Positions 1 to 5,249 of a stretch of 5,289 nt of DNA are shown here, piece by piece; position 1 is the stretch's first letter, and every line of letters starts with the position of its first letter. The notes below the pieces were generated by a model. The model did no database searches, was not told the DNA's origin, and saw nothing but the letters and a program-made list of their open reading frames with translations. Source of the stretch: Solirubrobacterales bacterium (lineage in GTDB: Bacteria; Actinomycetota; Thermoleophilia; Solirubrobacterales; Solirubrobacteraceae). The DNA lies in NCBI GenBank assembly GCA_027314825.1, contig DAHVAB010000195.1, positions 1 through 5,289 of the forward strand. The letters are read 5' to 3'. Made by a program: the position numbers and the translations under genes.

Positions 1-613
1 GCGGCCGCAGGCGCCCGCGCGCCTCCTGCTCGCGCTCCAGCGCCCTGGCCAGGTTCTCCTCGGTGCGAGCCAGCTTCAGCTGCGCGCGGCGGCGACGACG
101 ACGGTGCTTGCCGAGTCCGGCGGCCTCCTCGATCAGCATTCTCCGCTCGCGCGGCTTGCTCATCACGATCGCCTCCACGCGGCCCTGCGATATGACCGAA
201 TGGCTCTCCTTGCCGAGTCCCGTATCGGAGAGCACCTCCAACACGTCGGCGAGGCGGCAGCGGGCGCCGTTCAGCCTGTACTCACCCTCGCCGGAGCGAT
301 CGAGGCGCCGCACGATCGAGATCTCCGAGAGCGGCAGATCGACCCGGCCGTCGGAGTTGTCCAGCACGATCTCCACCTCCGCGGCGCTGCGCGGGGCCAC
401 CCCCCGCCCGCCGCCGAAGATCACGTCCTGCATCGCCTGGCCCCTGACCGCCAGCGGCGACTGCTCGCCCATCGCCCATAACACCGCATCGGTCACGTTC
501 GACTTGCCCGAGCCGTTCGGCCCGACCACCACGCTCACGCCCGGCCCGAAGTCCAGGCGGGTGCTCTCGGGGAAGGACTTGAAGCCCTTCATGGTGAGCG
601 CGCGCAGGTGCAT
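1..613 (-). CDS. smc: Chromosome segregation ATPase SMC, N-terminal part (runs off window)
   Basis: This is the first 204 codons of the SMC condensin subunit, an ABC-type ATPase that dimerises and organises chromosomal DNA with ScpA and ScpB. The start reads MHLRALTMKGFKSF, the usual SMC opening. The Walker A loop GPNGSGKS is at residues 31-38, and the Q-loop region GEQSPLAVRG with DVIFGGG follows at about 49-67. The conserved ISQGRVEAIV and EEAAGLGKH segments lie near 148-178. The reading then enters the start of the first coiled-coil arm, rich in Arg, Glu and Ala, with a run of six Arg after KH. The signature motif, Walker B, hinge and C-terminal half would lie beyond position 1. The ATG overlaps the rnc stop by one base (TGATG), and AGGAG at 619-623 sits five bases upstream, supporting this start and coupling to rnc. 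The reading frame is intact across the visible part. Family assignment is very secure. Confidence 0.96.
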   Translation of the reverse strand, partial: MHLRALTMKGFKSFPESTRLDFGPGVSVVVGPNGSGKSNVTDAVLWAMGEQSPLAVRGQAMQDVIFGGGRGVAPRSAAEVEIVLDNSDGRVDLPLSEISIVRRLDRSGEGEYRLNGARCRLADVLEVLSDTGLGKESHSVISQGRVEAIVMSKPRERRMLIEEAAGLGKHRRRRRRAQLKLARTEENLARALEREQEARGRLRP

Positions 614-1359
614 CAGCGCTCCTGGAGGCGCTCCAGCGCCTGACGGGCCGCATGCTGCTCCGCCCTCTTCTTGCTGCGCCCATCGCCGGCTCCGATCGTC
701 TCGCCGTCGACGATCGCGGCCACCGCGAACGTGCGATCGTGAGGCGGGCCGCTCTCGGAGGTGACCTCGTAGCGGACGGCCTCTCCGCGCTGGGCGAGCG
801 TCTCCTGCAGAGCCGACTTGAAGTCGACCGGATGCTCCAGCGCCTCGTCGATCTCCGGCGCGAACGCCTCCACCACCGCCTCAGCGGTGCGGCGGTAGCC
901 GGCATGCAGATAGCAGGCGCCGATCACCGCCTCGATCACCGATGCCAGCACCCGCTCGGTCCGCAGCGCCTCCGCCGCGCCCGTGCTCACCTGCGCCGGC
1001 GCCGCCGCCTGCAGGCGCTGCGCGAGGCGCAGCCGCTCAGCCACCGCCCGGCAGGAGTGCCCGGAGACCGCCTGCGCCCTGATCTTCGTGAGCCGGCCGG
1101 CTCCGAAGCGGTCGGCCTCCAGGCGCGGATAGAGATGGGTGGTGACCGCGAGTGCCAGCACGCTGTCGCCCAGGAACGCCAGGCGCGTGTAGGAGGCGCC
1201 GCGGCGCTCGCTCCAGGAGGCATGCGTGAACACCTGCCGGGCCAGCTCGTCGGGCAGCTCGGCCAGAAGCGCCTCCAACAGCCCCGTCCGCGCGCTCGCG
1301 CCCGAGCCGCCGGCGAGCGGCGAGCGCTCGGAGATGGCGCCGGACGCGCTATCCCGCAT
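613..1359 (-). CDS. rnc: RNase III-like protein with a substituted catalytic site
   Basis: RNase III cleaves double-stranded RNA in rRNA and mRNA processing. This 248-residue protein has the two expected domains: an RNase III fold at about residues 25-172 and a dsRNA-binding domain at about 177-246. The second includes GPPHDRTF (204-211) and GRSKKRAEQHAA (227-238). The signature segment reads RLAFLGDSVL (59-68), where the family has RLEFLGDSVL, so the first catalytic Glu is Ala61. In the second motif, VLASVIEAVIG (137-147), the usual Asp is Ser140. Asp65 and Glu143 are kept. The nearby Glu of NERLE is Thr58. The ATG at 1359 overlaps the end of acpP by 11 bases; an upstream in-frame ATG at 1434 would lie deep inside acpP and add non-homologous residues. 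No Shine-Dalgarno site is visible, so coupling to acpP is likely. Family membership is certain; cleavage activity is doubtful. See findings. Confidence 0.93.
   Translation of the reverse strand: MRDSASGAISERSPLAGGSGASARTGLLEALLAELPDELARQVFTHASWSERRGASYTRLAFLGDSVLALAVTTHLYPRLEADRFGAGRLTKIRAQAVSGHSCRAVAERLRLAQRLQAAAPAQVSTGAAEALRTERVLASVIEAVIGACYLHAGYRRTAEAVVEAFAPEIDEALEHPVDFKSALQETLAQRGEAVRYEVTSESGPPHDRTFAVAAIVDGETIGAGDGRSKKRAEQHAARQALERLQER
619..623 (-). promoter_or_regulatory. Shine-Dalgarno site of smc inside the end of rnc
   Basis: AGGAG on the minus strand lies five bases before the smc ATG, within the last codons of rnc. It is one of only two clear Shine-Dalgarno sites seen in the window, and it fits translation re-initiation at the TGATG junction. 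Confidence 0.7.
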
Positions 1360-1591
1360 GGGCGAGCACGAAGTCCACGGCCTGCCCGACGGTGAGTATC
1401 TCGGCCGCCTGTTGCTCGGAGATGTGGATCCCATACGTGTCCTCCAGCTCCTGAACGAGCGTATACAGGTCGAGCGAGTCCGCCTGCAGGTCGTCCTTGA
1501 AGCGCGTCCGCTCCTCGATCCGCGCCGCGTCGAGCTCCAGCTCGTCGGCGAGATGCTCCCTGATCAGCTCCAGCACCTGCTCTCTGCTCAT
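1349..1591 (-). CDS. acpP: Acyl carrier protein
   Basis: This is an 80-residue acidic acyl carrier protein, the normal length for the fatty-acid-synthesis ACP. The phosphopantetheine attachment serine is Ser39 in the motif ADSLD (37-41), and helices I-IV can be followed along the sequence. It would carry acyl chains as thioesters in the cytoplasm; PlsX next door takes acyl groups from acyl-ACP. The helix after the serine reads LYTLVQELED, where typical ACPs have a TVELVMALEE-like sequence. The recognition Glu (Glu41 of E. coli ACP) is therefore Thr44, and the usual Met is Gln47. The ATG shares four bases with the plsX stop (ATGA), and the 3' end overlaps rnc by 11 bases. There is no clear Shine-Dalgarno site, but a TAGCCT box lies nine bases upstream. 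It could be a dedicated ACP rather than the main one if another acpP exists in the genome. Confidence 0.95.
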   Translation of the reverse strand: MSREQVLELIREHLADELELDAARIEERTRFKDDLQADSLDLYTLVQELEDTYGIHISEQQAAEILTVGQAVDFVLAHAG

Positions 1592-2691
1592 TGCGCTGGC
1601 AGGCTAGCGTCCTGCACGGACGTGGACGGGGGCTTCCGCTCGGGAGCTCGCGCGCCACCCTCATCCTCAGAGGCGCCTCCCGCCGGCGCGGCCGGGCGCG
1701 CCCGCAGCGCGCCGGCATCCTCCAGCGCCGCATGGGTCCGATCCACGATCCGCTCGCGAGCGCCCGTCCCGGCGCGCAGGATCGCGCGAGCGAAGCCCTC
1801 CCTGCTGAAGCGCCCGTGCGGGATCACCCCGAGGCTGCGCAGCCCGAGCAGGTAGGCGCCGCCCTGGGTCTCCGGGTCGATCTGCTCTCGGAAGGCGCGC
1901 AGCGACGGCAACAGCAGGGCGCCTCCGAGCTTGCCGCGCAAGGAGGCGGTGGCGGTCCTCCTGACCGCGCCCATCATGCTCTGCGCAACCCCCTCGATCA
2001 GCTTCAGCGCGACATTCCCGGTGAACCCGTCCGTAACCACCACGTCGGCGGCGCCGGCGAGGAGCTCCATGCCCTCCACATTGCCGACGAACTCGAACGG
2101 AGCCGCGCCGGCGGCACGCCGCGCGAGATCCTCGTGGGCCTCCACCACCAGCGGCGTGCCGCGCTCACGCTCCTGGCCGTTGGAGAGCAGGGCCACGCGC
2201 GGGCGGGCGACGCCGAGCACGGTCTGCGCCAGGGCGGCGCCCATGAACGCGAACTGCACGAGATGCTCGCGGCGCGCCTCGACGCTCGCGCCGACGTCGA
2301 GCAGCGTCACGGTCCCCGCGGGCAGCGGCAGCGGCAGAGCCAGCGCCGGACGGTGGATGCCGCGCGCACGCTTGATCTCGAACAGGCCGGCGGCCAGAGC
2401 CGCGCCTGTGCCGCCGGCGCACACCAGCGCATCGGCGCGCCCGGCGGCCACCGCGGCGGCAGCCTGCACGATCGAGGACTCCGGGCTCGCCCGCACCGCC
2501 CGGACCGGGTCGGCGCTCTTGGCGATCGAGACGGGCGCATCCACCACCTCCACGCCTTCCGGCAGCTGCCCGAGCTGCTCGGCGGGGCCGAACAGCAGCA
2601 CCCGCGCACCCCGCTCGGCGGCGAGCGCCGCGCCTGCGGCGACCTCGGCCGGACCCAGGTCGGCGCCATTGGCATCGACCGCGACCACCAT
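1588..2691 (-). CDS. plsX: Phosphate acyltransferase PlsX
   Basis: PlsX converts acyl-ACP and phosphate to acyl-phosphate, the donor for PlsY in the first step of phospholipid synthesis; it is a peripheral membrane enzyme. The 367-residue protein opens with VVAVDANGADLGP (family: AVDAMGGD). It contains CAGGTGA (91-97, family SAGNTGA), LDVGASVEARREHLVQFA (131-148), FVGNVEGMELL (201-211) and VVVTDGFTGNVALK (217-230). The last is the most diagnostic. After about residue 325 there is a low-complexity tail rich in Ala, Pro, Glu and Ser that exceeds the usual family length of roughly 330-345. The ATG at 2691 was chosen because the homologous region starts there and GGAGG precedes it by four bases; an ATG at 2712 is possible but lacks a good ribosome site. 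Three motif substitutions make it somewhat divergent. The gene sits 49 bases after rpmF and overlaps acpP by four bases. Confidence 0.95.
   Translation of the reverse strand: MVVAVDANGADLGPAEVAAGAALAAERGARVLLFGPAEQLGQLPEGVEVVDAPVSIAKSADPVRAVRASPESSIVQAAAAVAAGRADALVCAGGTGAALAAGLFEIKRARGIHRPALALPLPLPAGTVTLLDVGASVEARREHLVQFAFMGAALAQTVLGVARPRVALLSNGQERERGTPLVVEAHEDLARRAAGAAPFEFVGNVEGMELLAGAADVVVTDGFTGNVALKLIEGVAQSMMGAVRRTATASLRGKLGGALLLPSLRAFREQIDPETQGGAYLLGLRSLGVIPHGRFSREGFARAILRAGTGARERIVDRTHAALEDAGALRARPAAPAGGASEDEGGARAPERKPPSTSVQDASLPAQ
1601..1606 (-). promoter_or_regulatory. Candidate -10 box (TAGCCT) before acpP
   Basis: On the minus strand TAGCCT, within CGCTAGCCT, ends nine bases before the acpP ATG, inside the last codons of plsX. 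It fits the TANNNT pattern of actinobacterial -10 elements, and the spacing would put the transcript start close to the ATG (leaderless mRNA). No -35 match is evident. The same 9-mer precedes rpmF and the DUF177 gene. Confidence 0.35.
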
Positions 2692-2695
2692 GCCG

Positions 2696-2700
2696 CCTCC
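2696..2700 (-). promoter_or_regulatory. Shine-Dalgarno site that fixes the plsX start
   Basis: GGAGG on the minus strand lies four bases before the ATG at 2691. The alternative upstream ATG at 2712 has no comparable site, and its extra seven residues (MDRAGGG) are outside the conserved PlsX region. Confidence 0.65.
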
Positions 2701-2740
2701 GGCTCGATCCATGCCGCGGACCGACCGATCGCTCAACGCG

Positions 2741-2947
2741 CTAGCCGTGATCGTGGTCGTGGCCGTGTCCCGCTGCGGCGGCCATGACCTCACGGCCGGC
2801 GTAGGTGCCGCACACCGCGCAGACCCGGTGCGGCATCCGCGGGCTGTGGCAGCGCGGGCACTCGTTGACGGCGGGCGCGGCGATCTTGTGCTGGGCCCGT
2901 CGCTGCGCGGTGCGAGCGTGAGCCTGCTTTTTCTTGGGGACGGCCAT
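2741..2947 (-). CDS. rpmF: Large ribosomal subunit protein bL32 with His-rich tail
   Basis: This 68-residue basic protein is bL32 of the 50S subunit. It begins MAVPKKKQAHARTAQRR, the family N-terminus, which is threaded into rRNA. It then has the zinc-ribbon cysteines Cys30, Cys33, Cys43 and Cys46 in the CPRC and CAVC pairs, so it is the zinc-binding form. The conserved part ends at YAGREV (49-54). Beyond it lie a short Ala stretch and GHGHDHDHG, a histidine/aspartate tail that lengthens the protein beyond the usual 57-60 residues. It follows the DUF177 gene by 50 bases, the standard yceD-rpmF pair, and precedes plsX by 49 bases. No Shine-Dalgarno site is seen, but TAGCCT lies ten bases before the ATG. 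The TAG stop is inside a GCTAGC palindrome. Identification is secure; the tail's role is unknown. Confidence 0.96.
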   Translation of the reverse strand: MAVPKKKQAHARTAQRRAQHKIAAPAVNECPRCHSPRMPHRVCAVCGTYAGREVMAAAAGHGHDHDHG

Positions 2948-2957
2948 CGGTCGCAGA

Positions 2958-2963
2958 AGGCTA
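2958..2963 (-). promoter_or_regulatory. Candidate -10 box (TAGCCT) before rpmF
   Basis: TAGCCT on the minus strand, within CGCTAGCCT, ends ten bases before the rpmF ATG in the 50-base gap after the DUF177 gene. It matches TANNNT; no -35 element is visible and the rest of the gap is a GC run. It could give rpmF its own leaderless transcript in addition to readthrough from upstream. Confidence 0.35.
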
Positions 2964-2997
2964 GCGCAAGTCGGGCCGGCGGGCGCGCGGCGCGCGC

Positions 2998-3516
2998 CTA
3001 TTCCAGCTCCAGCTCGCTGAGCCTCGCCCACCGCGGATCGGGCTCGCGCTCGTGGGAGTGCCCCTCCCCGGCGACGTTCAGATCTGCCGCGCAGACCGGG
3101 CAGAGCCCCCTGCACTCCTCGCGGCAGAGCACCGCGACCGGCACGGCGAGCACGAGCGCGTCATTGGCCCAGGCGGCGAGCTCGAGCGTGTCGCTCTGCA
3201 CGTAGGGGCTGTCGAGATCCTCCCCGGAGCCGGGCACGTCCACCTCGCGCGCCCGCACCTCGATCTGCGGGCTCGCCGGCCCGAGGCAGCGCATGCACGG
3301 GCCGCTCAGGCCCACCGCGAACGCGAGGGACATCGCGTAGCCCGGGCCGGCCATCCTGGAGACTTCCAGTCGCACCTCCACCGGGCTTGGCTGCGGTCGG
3401 TAGGACTCCGCGCCGAGCGTGATCTCCGCGAGCGGCACGCTCAACCCCAGACGGCGACCCTCGCCGGGGCGCAGCCGCATCTCGGCGAGATCGAAGGTGT
3501 CGGCGAGCGTGCTCAC
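2998..3516 (-). CDS. YceD/DUF177 family protein (ribosome-associated, zinc-type cysteines)
   Basis: This 172-residue protein belongs to the YceD/DUF177 family, which is almost always encoded just before rpmF. Members have been linked to 23S rRNA accumulation or processing, best known for the plant plastid homologue; the molecular function is unsettled. The C-terminal signature LCREECRGLCPVCAADLN (130-147) is clear, with Cys131, Cys135, Cys139 and Cys142, followed by GHSHE and DPRWARL. A second pair, CMRC, is at 74-77, so six cysteines could bind zinc. There is no signal peptide or membrane segment. The start is a GTG, chosen because the conserved FDL...RPGEGRRL region begins within ten residues and a TAGCCT box lies six bases upstream; Met13 is the alternative. 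It is the first gene of the cluster running to smc and is separated from the acyl-CoA synthetase by a repeat-bearing gap. The TAG stop is followed by the 50-base gap to rpmF. Confidence 0.92.
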   Translation of the reverse strand: MSTLADTFDLAEMRLRPGEGRRLGLSVPLAEITLGAESYRPQPSPVEVRLEVSRMAGPGYAMSLAFAVGLSGPCMRCLGPASPQIEVRAREVDVPGSGEDLDSPYVQSDTLELAAWANDALVLAVPVAVLCREECRGLCPVCAADLNVAGEGHSHEREPDPRWARLSELELE

Positions 3517-3522
3517 CGCTTC

Positions 3523-3528
3523 AGGCTA
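3523..3528 (-). promoter_or_regulatory. Candidate -10 box (TAGCCT) before the DUF177 gene
   Basis: TAGCCT on the minus strand, within CGCTAGCCT, ends six bases before the GTG start. That spacing matches a -10 element of a leaderless transcript. There is no Shine-Dalgarno site and no obvious TTGAC-like -35. As the first gene after the gap, this is the most likely main promoter of the cluster. Confidence 0.45.
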
Positions 3529-3559
3529 GCGACGCCGCGGCGGCGGCCCACCCCGGGGC

Positions 3560-3616
3560 GCGGCAGGATCACCCGCCCGCGGCAGGGTCACCCGCCCGCG
3601 GCGGGATCGCCCGCCG
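3560..3616. repeat. Three tandem 19-bp GC-rich units
   Basis: Plus-strand units start at 3560, 3579 and 3598, each 19 bases long and beginning GCGGC. Units 1 and 2 differ at one position (GGCAGGATCACCC versus GGCAGGGTCACCC); unit 3 differs at four positions from unit 1. A partial fourth copy (3617-3628, 10 of 12 matching) runs into the stop codon of the acyl-CoA synthetase. Each unit is partly self-complementary. The array fills most of the 109-base gap between 3517 and 3625. Confidence 0.8.
3599..3616 (-). terminator. Perfect hairpin after the acyl-CoA synthetase, possible terminator without U-tract
   Basis: A seven-base stem CGGCGGG/CCCGCCG encloses a four-base loop, nine bases past the stop codon of the upstream gene. 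Unit 2 of the repeat array can form a second, imperfect hairpin with one bulged base. No T-run follows, so it is not a textbook intrinsic terminator, but U-less hairpin terminators have been proposed for high-GC actinobacteria. It may instead stabilise the 3' end of the mRNA. Confidence 0.4.
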
Positions 3617-3625
3617 ACGTCAGGA

Positions 3626-5236
3626 TCAGTCGCGCGCGGACAGCTCGCGCTTGAGCACCTTGCCGGTCGCGTTGCGCGGCAGCTGATCCAGGAAGACGAC
3701 CTCTCGCGGCACCTTGTAGCGGGCGAGGTTGCTCTTCACATACTCCTGCAGCGCCTCGGCGGTCAGCCGCGATCCGTTGCGCGGCACCACGAACGCCCGC
3801 AGCCGCTGGCCGAACTCACTGTCCTCGACGCCGATCACGGCGGCCTCCTCCACCTCCTGATGGTCGGCGAGCAGATCCTCGACCTCCCGCGGGAAGACGT
3901 TCTCCCCGCCGGAGACGATCATCTCATCGTCGCGACCATCGACGAACAGGCGCCCGGCCTCGTCGAAGTGGCCGACGTCGCCGGTGCTCATCAGCCCGCC
4001 GAGCACCTCCTTGCCGCCGCCGCCCGTATACCCCTCGAACGCCATCTCGTTGCCGACGAAGATCCGCCCGCCGGCGCCGTGCGGGACCTCGCGGCCCTCG
4101 CCGTCGAGCAGCTTCACGACCGTGCCGAGGGGCGGCGTCCCCGCGGTGCCGGGGGCGGCGCGCAGTTCGGCGGGCGTGGCGATCGTCGCCCAGGCCACCT
4201 CCGTGGATCCGTAGAGGTTGTAGAGCACGTCTCCGAAGCGGTCCATCGCCCGCAGCGCCAGCTCGCCCGGCAGCGCGGAGCCGCTCAGCGCGATCACCCG
4301 CAGCGTGCTGCAGTCGTGGCGCGCGAAAGCCTCGACCGGCAGCTCCATCATCCGCTGCAGCATCACCGGCACGACCGCGAGAGCGCTCGCGCCATGCTGG
4401 GCGACCGCCCGCAGGGTGTCCTCCGGATCGAAGCGGCGCCGCAGCACGAGCGTGGAGCCGAGCGGCAGCGAGAGCGTGAAGTGCAGGTACCCCCATGAGT
4501 GGAACATCGGGGCGGCGATCACTGTCTTCTCGCGCGCCTTCAACGGAATCTTCGAGAAGAGCGCGGCGGCCGGTTCCAGCGAGTCGGGCGCCTTGCGCGC
4601 CGCGCCCTTCGGCGTGCCGGTCGTGCCGGAGGTGAGGATCACGACTTTGCCGCTCTGCGCCGGCGGCGAGAGGTCGGCCTGGGCGCCGGCGGCGATCATC
4701 TGCTCCAGCGTCGCCTCGGCCGGGCTCGAAGCCGACTCGCACCAGGCGACGATCCGGGTGCGCCCCTCGCCGCCCTCTCGGACCAGATCGGCAAACTCCT
4801 CGTCGTAGATCAGCGCCTTCGGGCCCTCCCTGCGCATCACATCCGCGATCTGGGGCCCGGCGAACGCGGTGTTCAGATATAGCCCGGAGGCGCCGAGCTT
4901 CGCGCAGGCGATCGTCGCCTCGACGAACCCCCTGTGATTGCGGCACATGATCGCCACCGCGTCGCCTTCGCCGATACCCTCCTCGGCCATCGAGTGGGCC
5001 AGCGCATTGGTACGGCGATGGACCTGCTCGAAGGTGAGCACGCCCCGCTCGTCGATCAGCGCGGGGCGGTCGGGGTAGCGGGCCGCGGCGACGGCGTACG
5101 CGGCGGCCTGGGTCGAGCCCCACCGGCGCAGCGTGAGCAGCGCGCGCAGCGCCCGGTCCGGCCTGCTCGGCGCGACCATTCCCGTCCCCAGCAGGACTCT
5201 GCCAACCTCGATGCGATGCCTGAGCAGCGCGTTCAC
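3626..5236 (-). CDS. AMP-forming acyl-CoA synthetase (FadD-like, fatty acid-CoA ligase)
   Basis: This 536-residue enzyme of the ANL adenylate-forming superfamily should activate a carboxylic acid with ATP, then transfer the acyl group to CoA. Motifs run in order: the phosphate-binding loop TSGTTGTPKG (202-211), MFHSWGY (244-250), SGSALPGE (318-325), YGSTE (342-346), STGD (417-420), the hinge region GRDDEMIVSGGENVFPREVE (434-453), and PRNATGKVLKREL (520-532) with the catalytic Lys526. All core residues are present and the length is normal. The first 45 residues precede the AMP-binding domain and resemble the N-terminal helical part of FadD-type ligases. No signal peptide is convincing. The start is a GTG at 5236 with TAGTGT seven bases upstream; Met20 is an alternative. 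Substrate chain length cannot be read from the sequence; a medium- or long-chain fatty acid is the inference. It is probably transcribed separately from the downstream cluster. Confidence 0.93.
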   Translation of the reverse strand: MNALLRHRIEVGRVLLGTGMVAPSRPDRALRALLTLRRWGSTQAAAYAVAAARYPDRPALIDERGVLTFEQVHRRTNALAHSMAEEGIGEGDAVAIMCRNHRGFVEATIACAKLGASGLYLNTAFAGPQIADVMRREGPKALIYDEEFADLVREGGEGRTRIVAWCESASSPAEATLEQMIAAGAQADLSPPAQSGKVVILTSGTTGTPKGAARKAPDSLEPAAALFSKIPLKAREKTVIAAPMFHSWGYLHFTLSLPLGSTLVLRRRFDPEDTLRAVAQHGASALAVVPVMLQRMMELPVEAFARHDCSTLRVIALSGSALPGELALRAMDRFGDVLYNLYGSTEVAWATIATPAELRAAPGTAGTPPLGTVVKLLDGEGREVPHGAGGRIFVGNEMAFEGYTGGGGKEVLGGLMSTGDVGHFDEAGRLFVDGRDDEMIVSGGENVFPREVEDLLADHQEVEEAAVIGVEDSEFGQRLRAFVVPRNGSRLTAEALQEYVKSNLARYKVPREVVFLDQLPRNATGKVLKRELSARD

Positions 5237-5243
5237 ATCGGTG

Positions 5244-5249
5244 ACACTA
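5244..5249 (-). promoter_or_regulatory. Candidate -10 box (TAGTGT) before the acyl-CoA synthetase
   Basis: TAGTGT on the minus strand ends seven bases before the GTG start and fits TANNNT. There is no Shine-Dalgarno site, so a leaderless transcript is plausible. No -35 match is seen 16-18 bases further upstream. Confidence 0.45.

Noticed and set aside
1..8. GCGGCCGC palindrome at the window edge
   Set aside because: It is explained by Arg/Pro codons in the smc coding sequence of a GC-rich genome; I see no sign that it is functional.
1360..1434. An upstream ATG at 1434 as the start of rnc, which would give a 273-residue protein
   Set aside because: The extra 25 residues are a frame-shifted reading of the acpP 3' region, with no RNase III similarity. 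The ATG at 1359 gives a normal-length protein.
1591..2787. A long plus-strand open frame of about 398 codons opposite plsX, and an overlapping one of 424 codons at 1931-3205
   Set aside because: The products are low-complexity Arg/Ala/Gly- or Ser/Thr/Ala-rich with no family resemblance, and they lie antisense to well-recognised genes. Such frames arise from third-position GC bias in high-GC DNA.
2692..2793. Longer PlsX starts at 2712 or 2793
   Set aside because: The 2793 start overlaps the end of rpmF and adds unrelated residues. The 2712 start lacks a ribosome site, whereas GGAGG precedes 2691, where homology begins.
2967..2999. Alternating CG run before rpmF considered as a terminator or Z-DNA element
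   Set aside because: It is short, lies between two genes normally co-transcribed, has no T-run, and similar CG-rich runs are common at this base composition.
3560..3628. The short tandem units considered as a CRISPR array
   Set aside because: The units are directly abutting with no unique spacers, only 19 bases long, and no cas genes are nearby.
3924..5123. A 399-codon minus-strand frame overlapping the acyl-CoA synthetase in another frame
   Set aside because: The translation is Arg/Gly-rich shadow sequence, while the alternative frame contains every motif of the AMP-forming ligase family.
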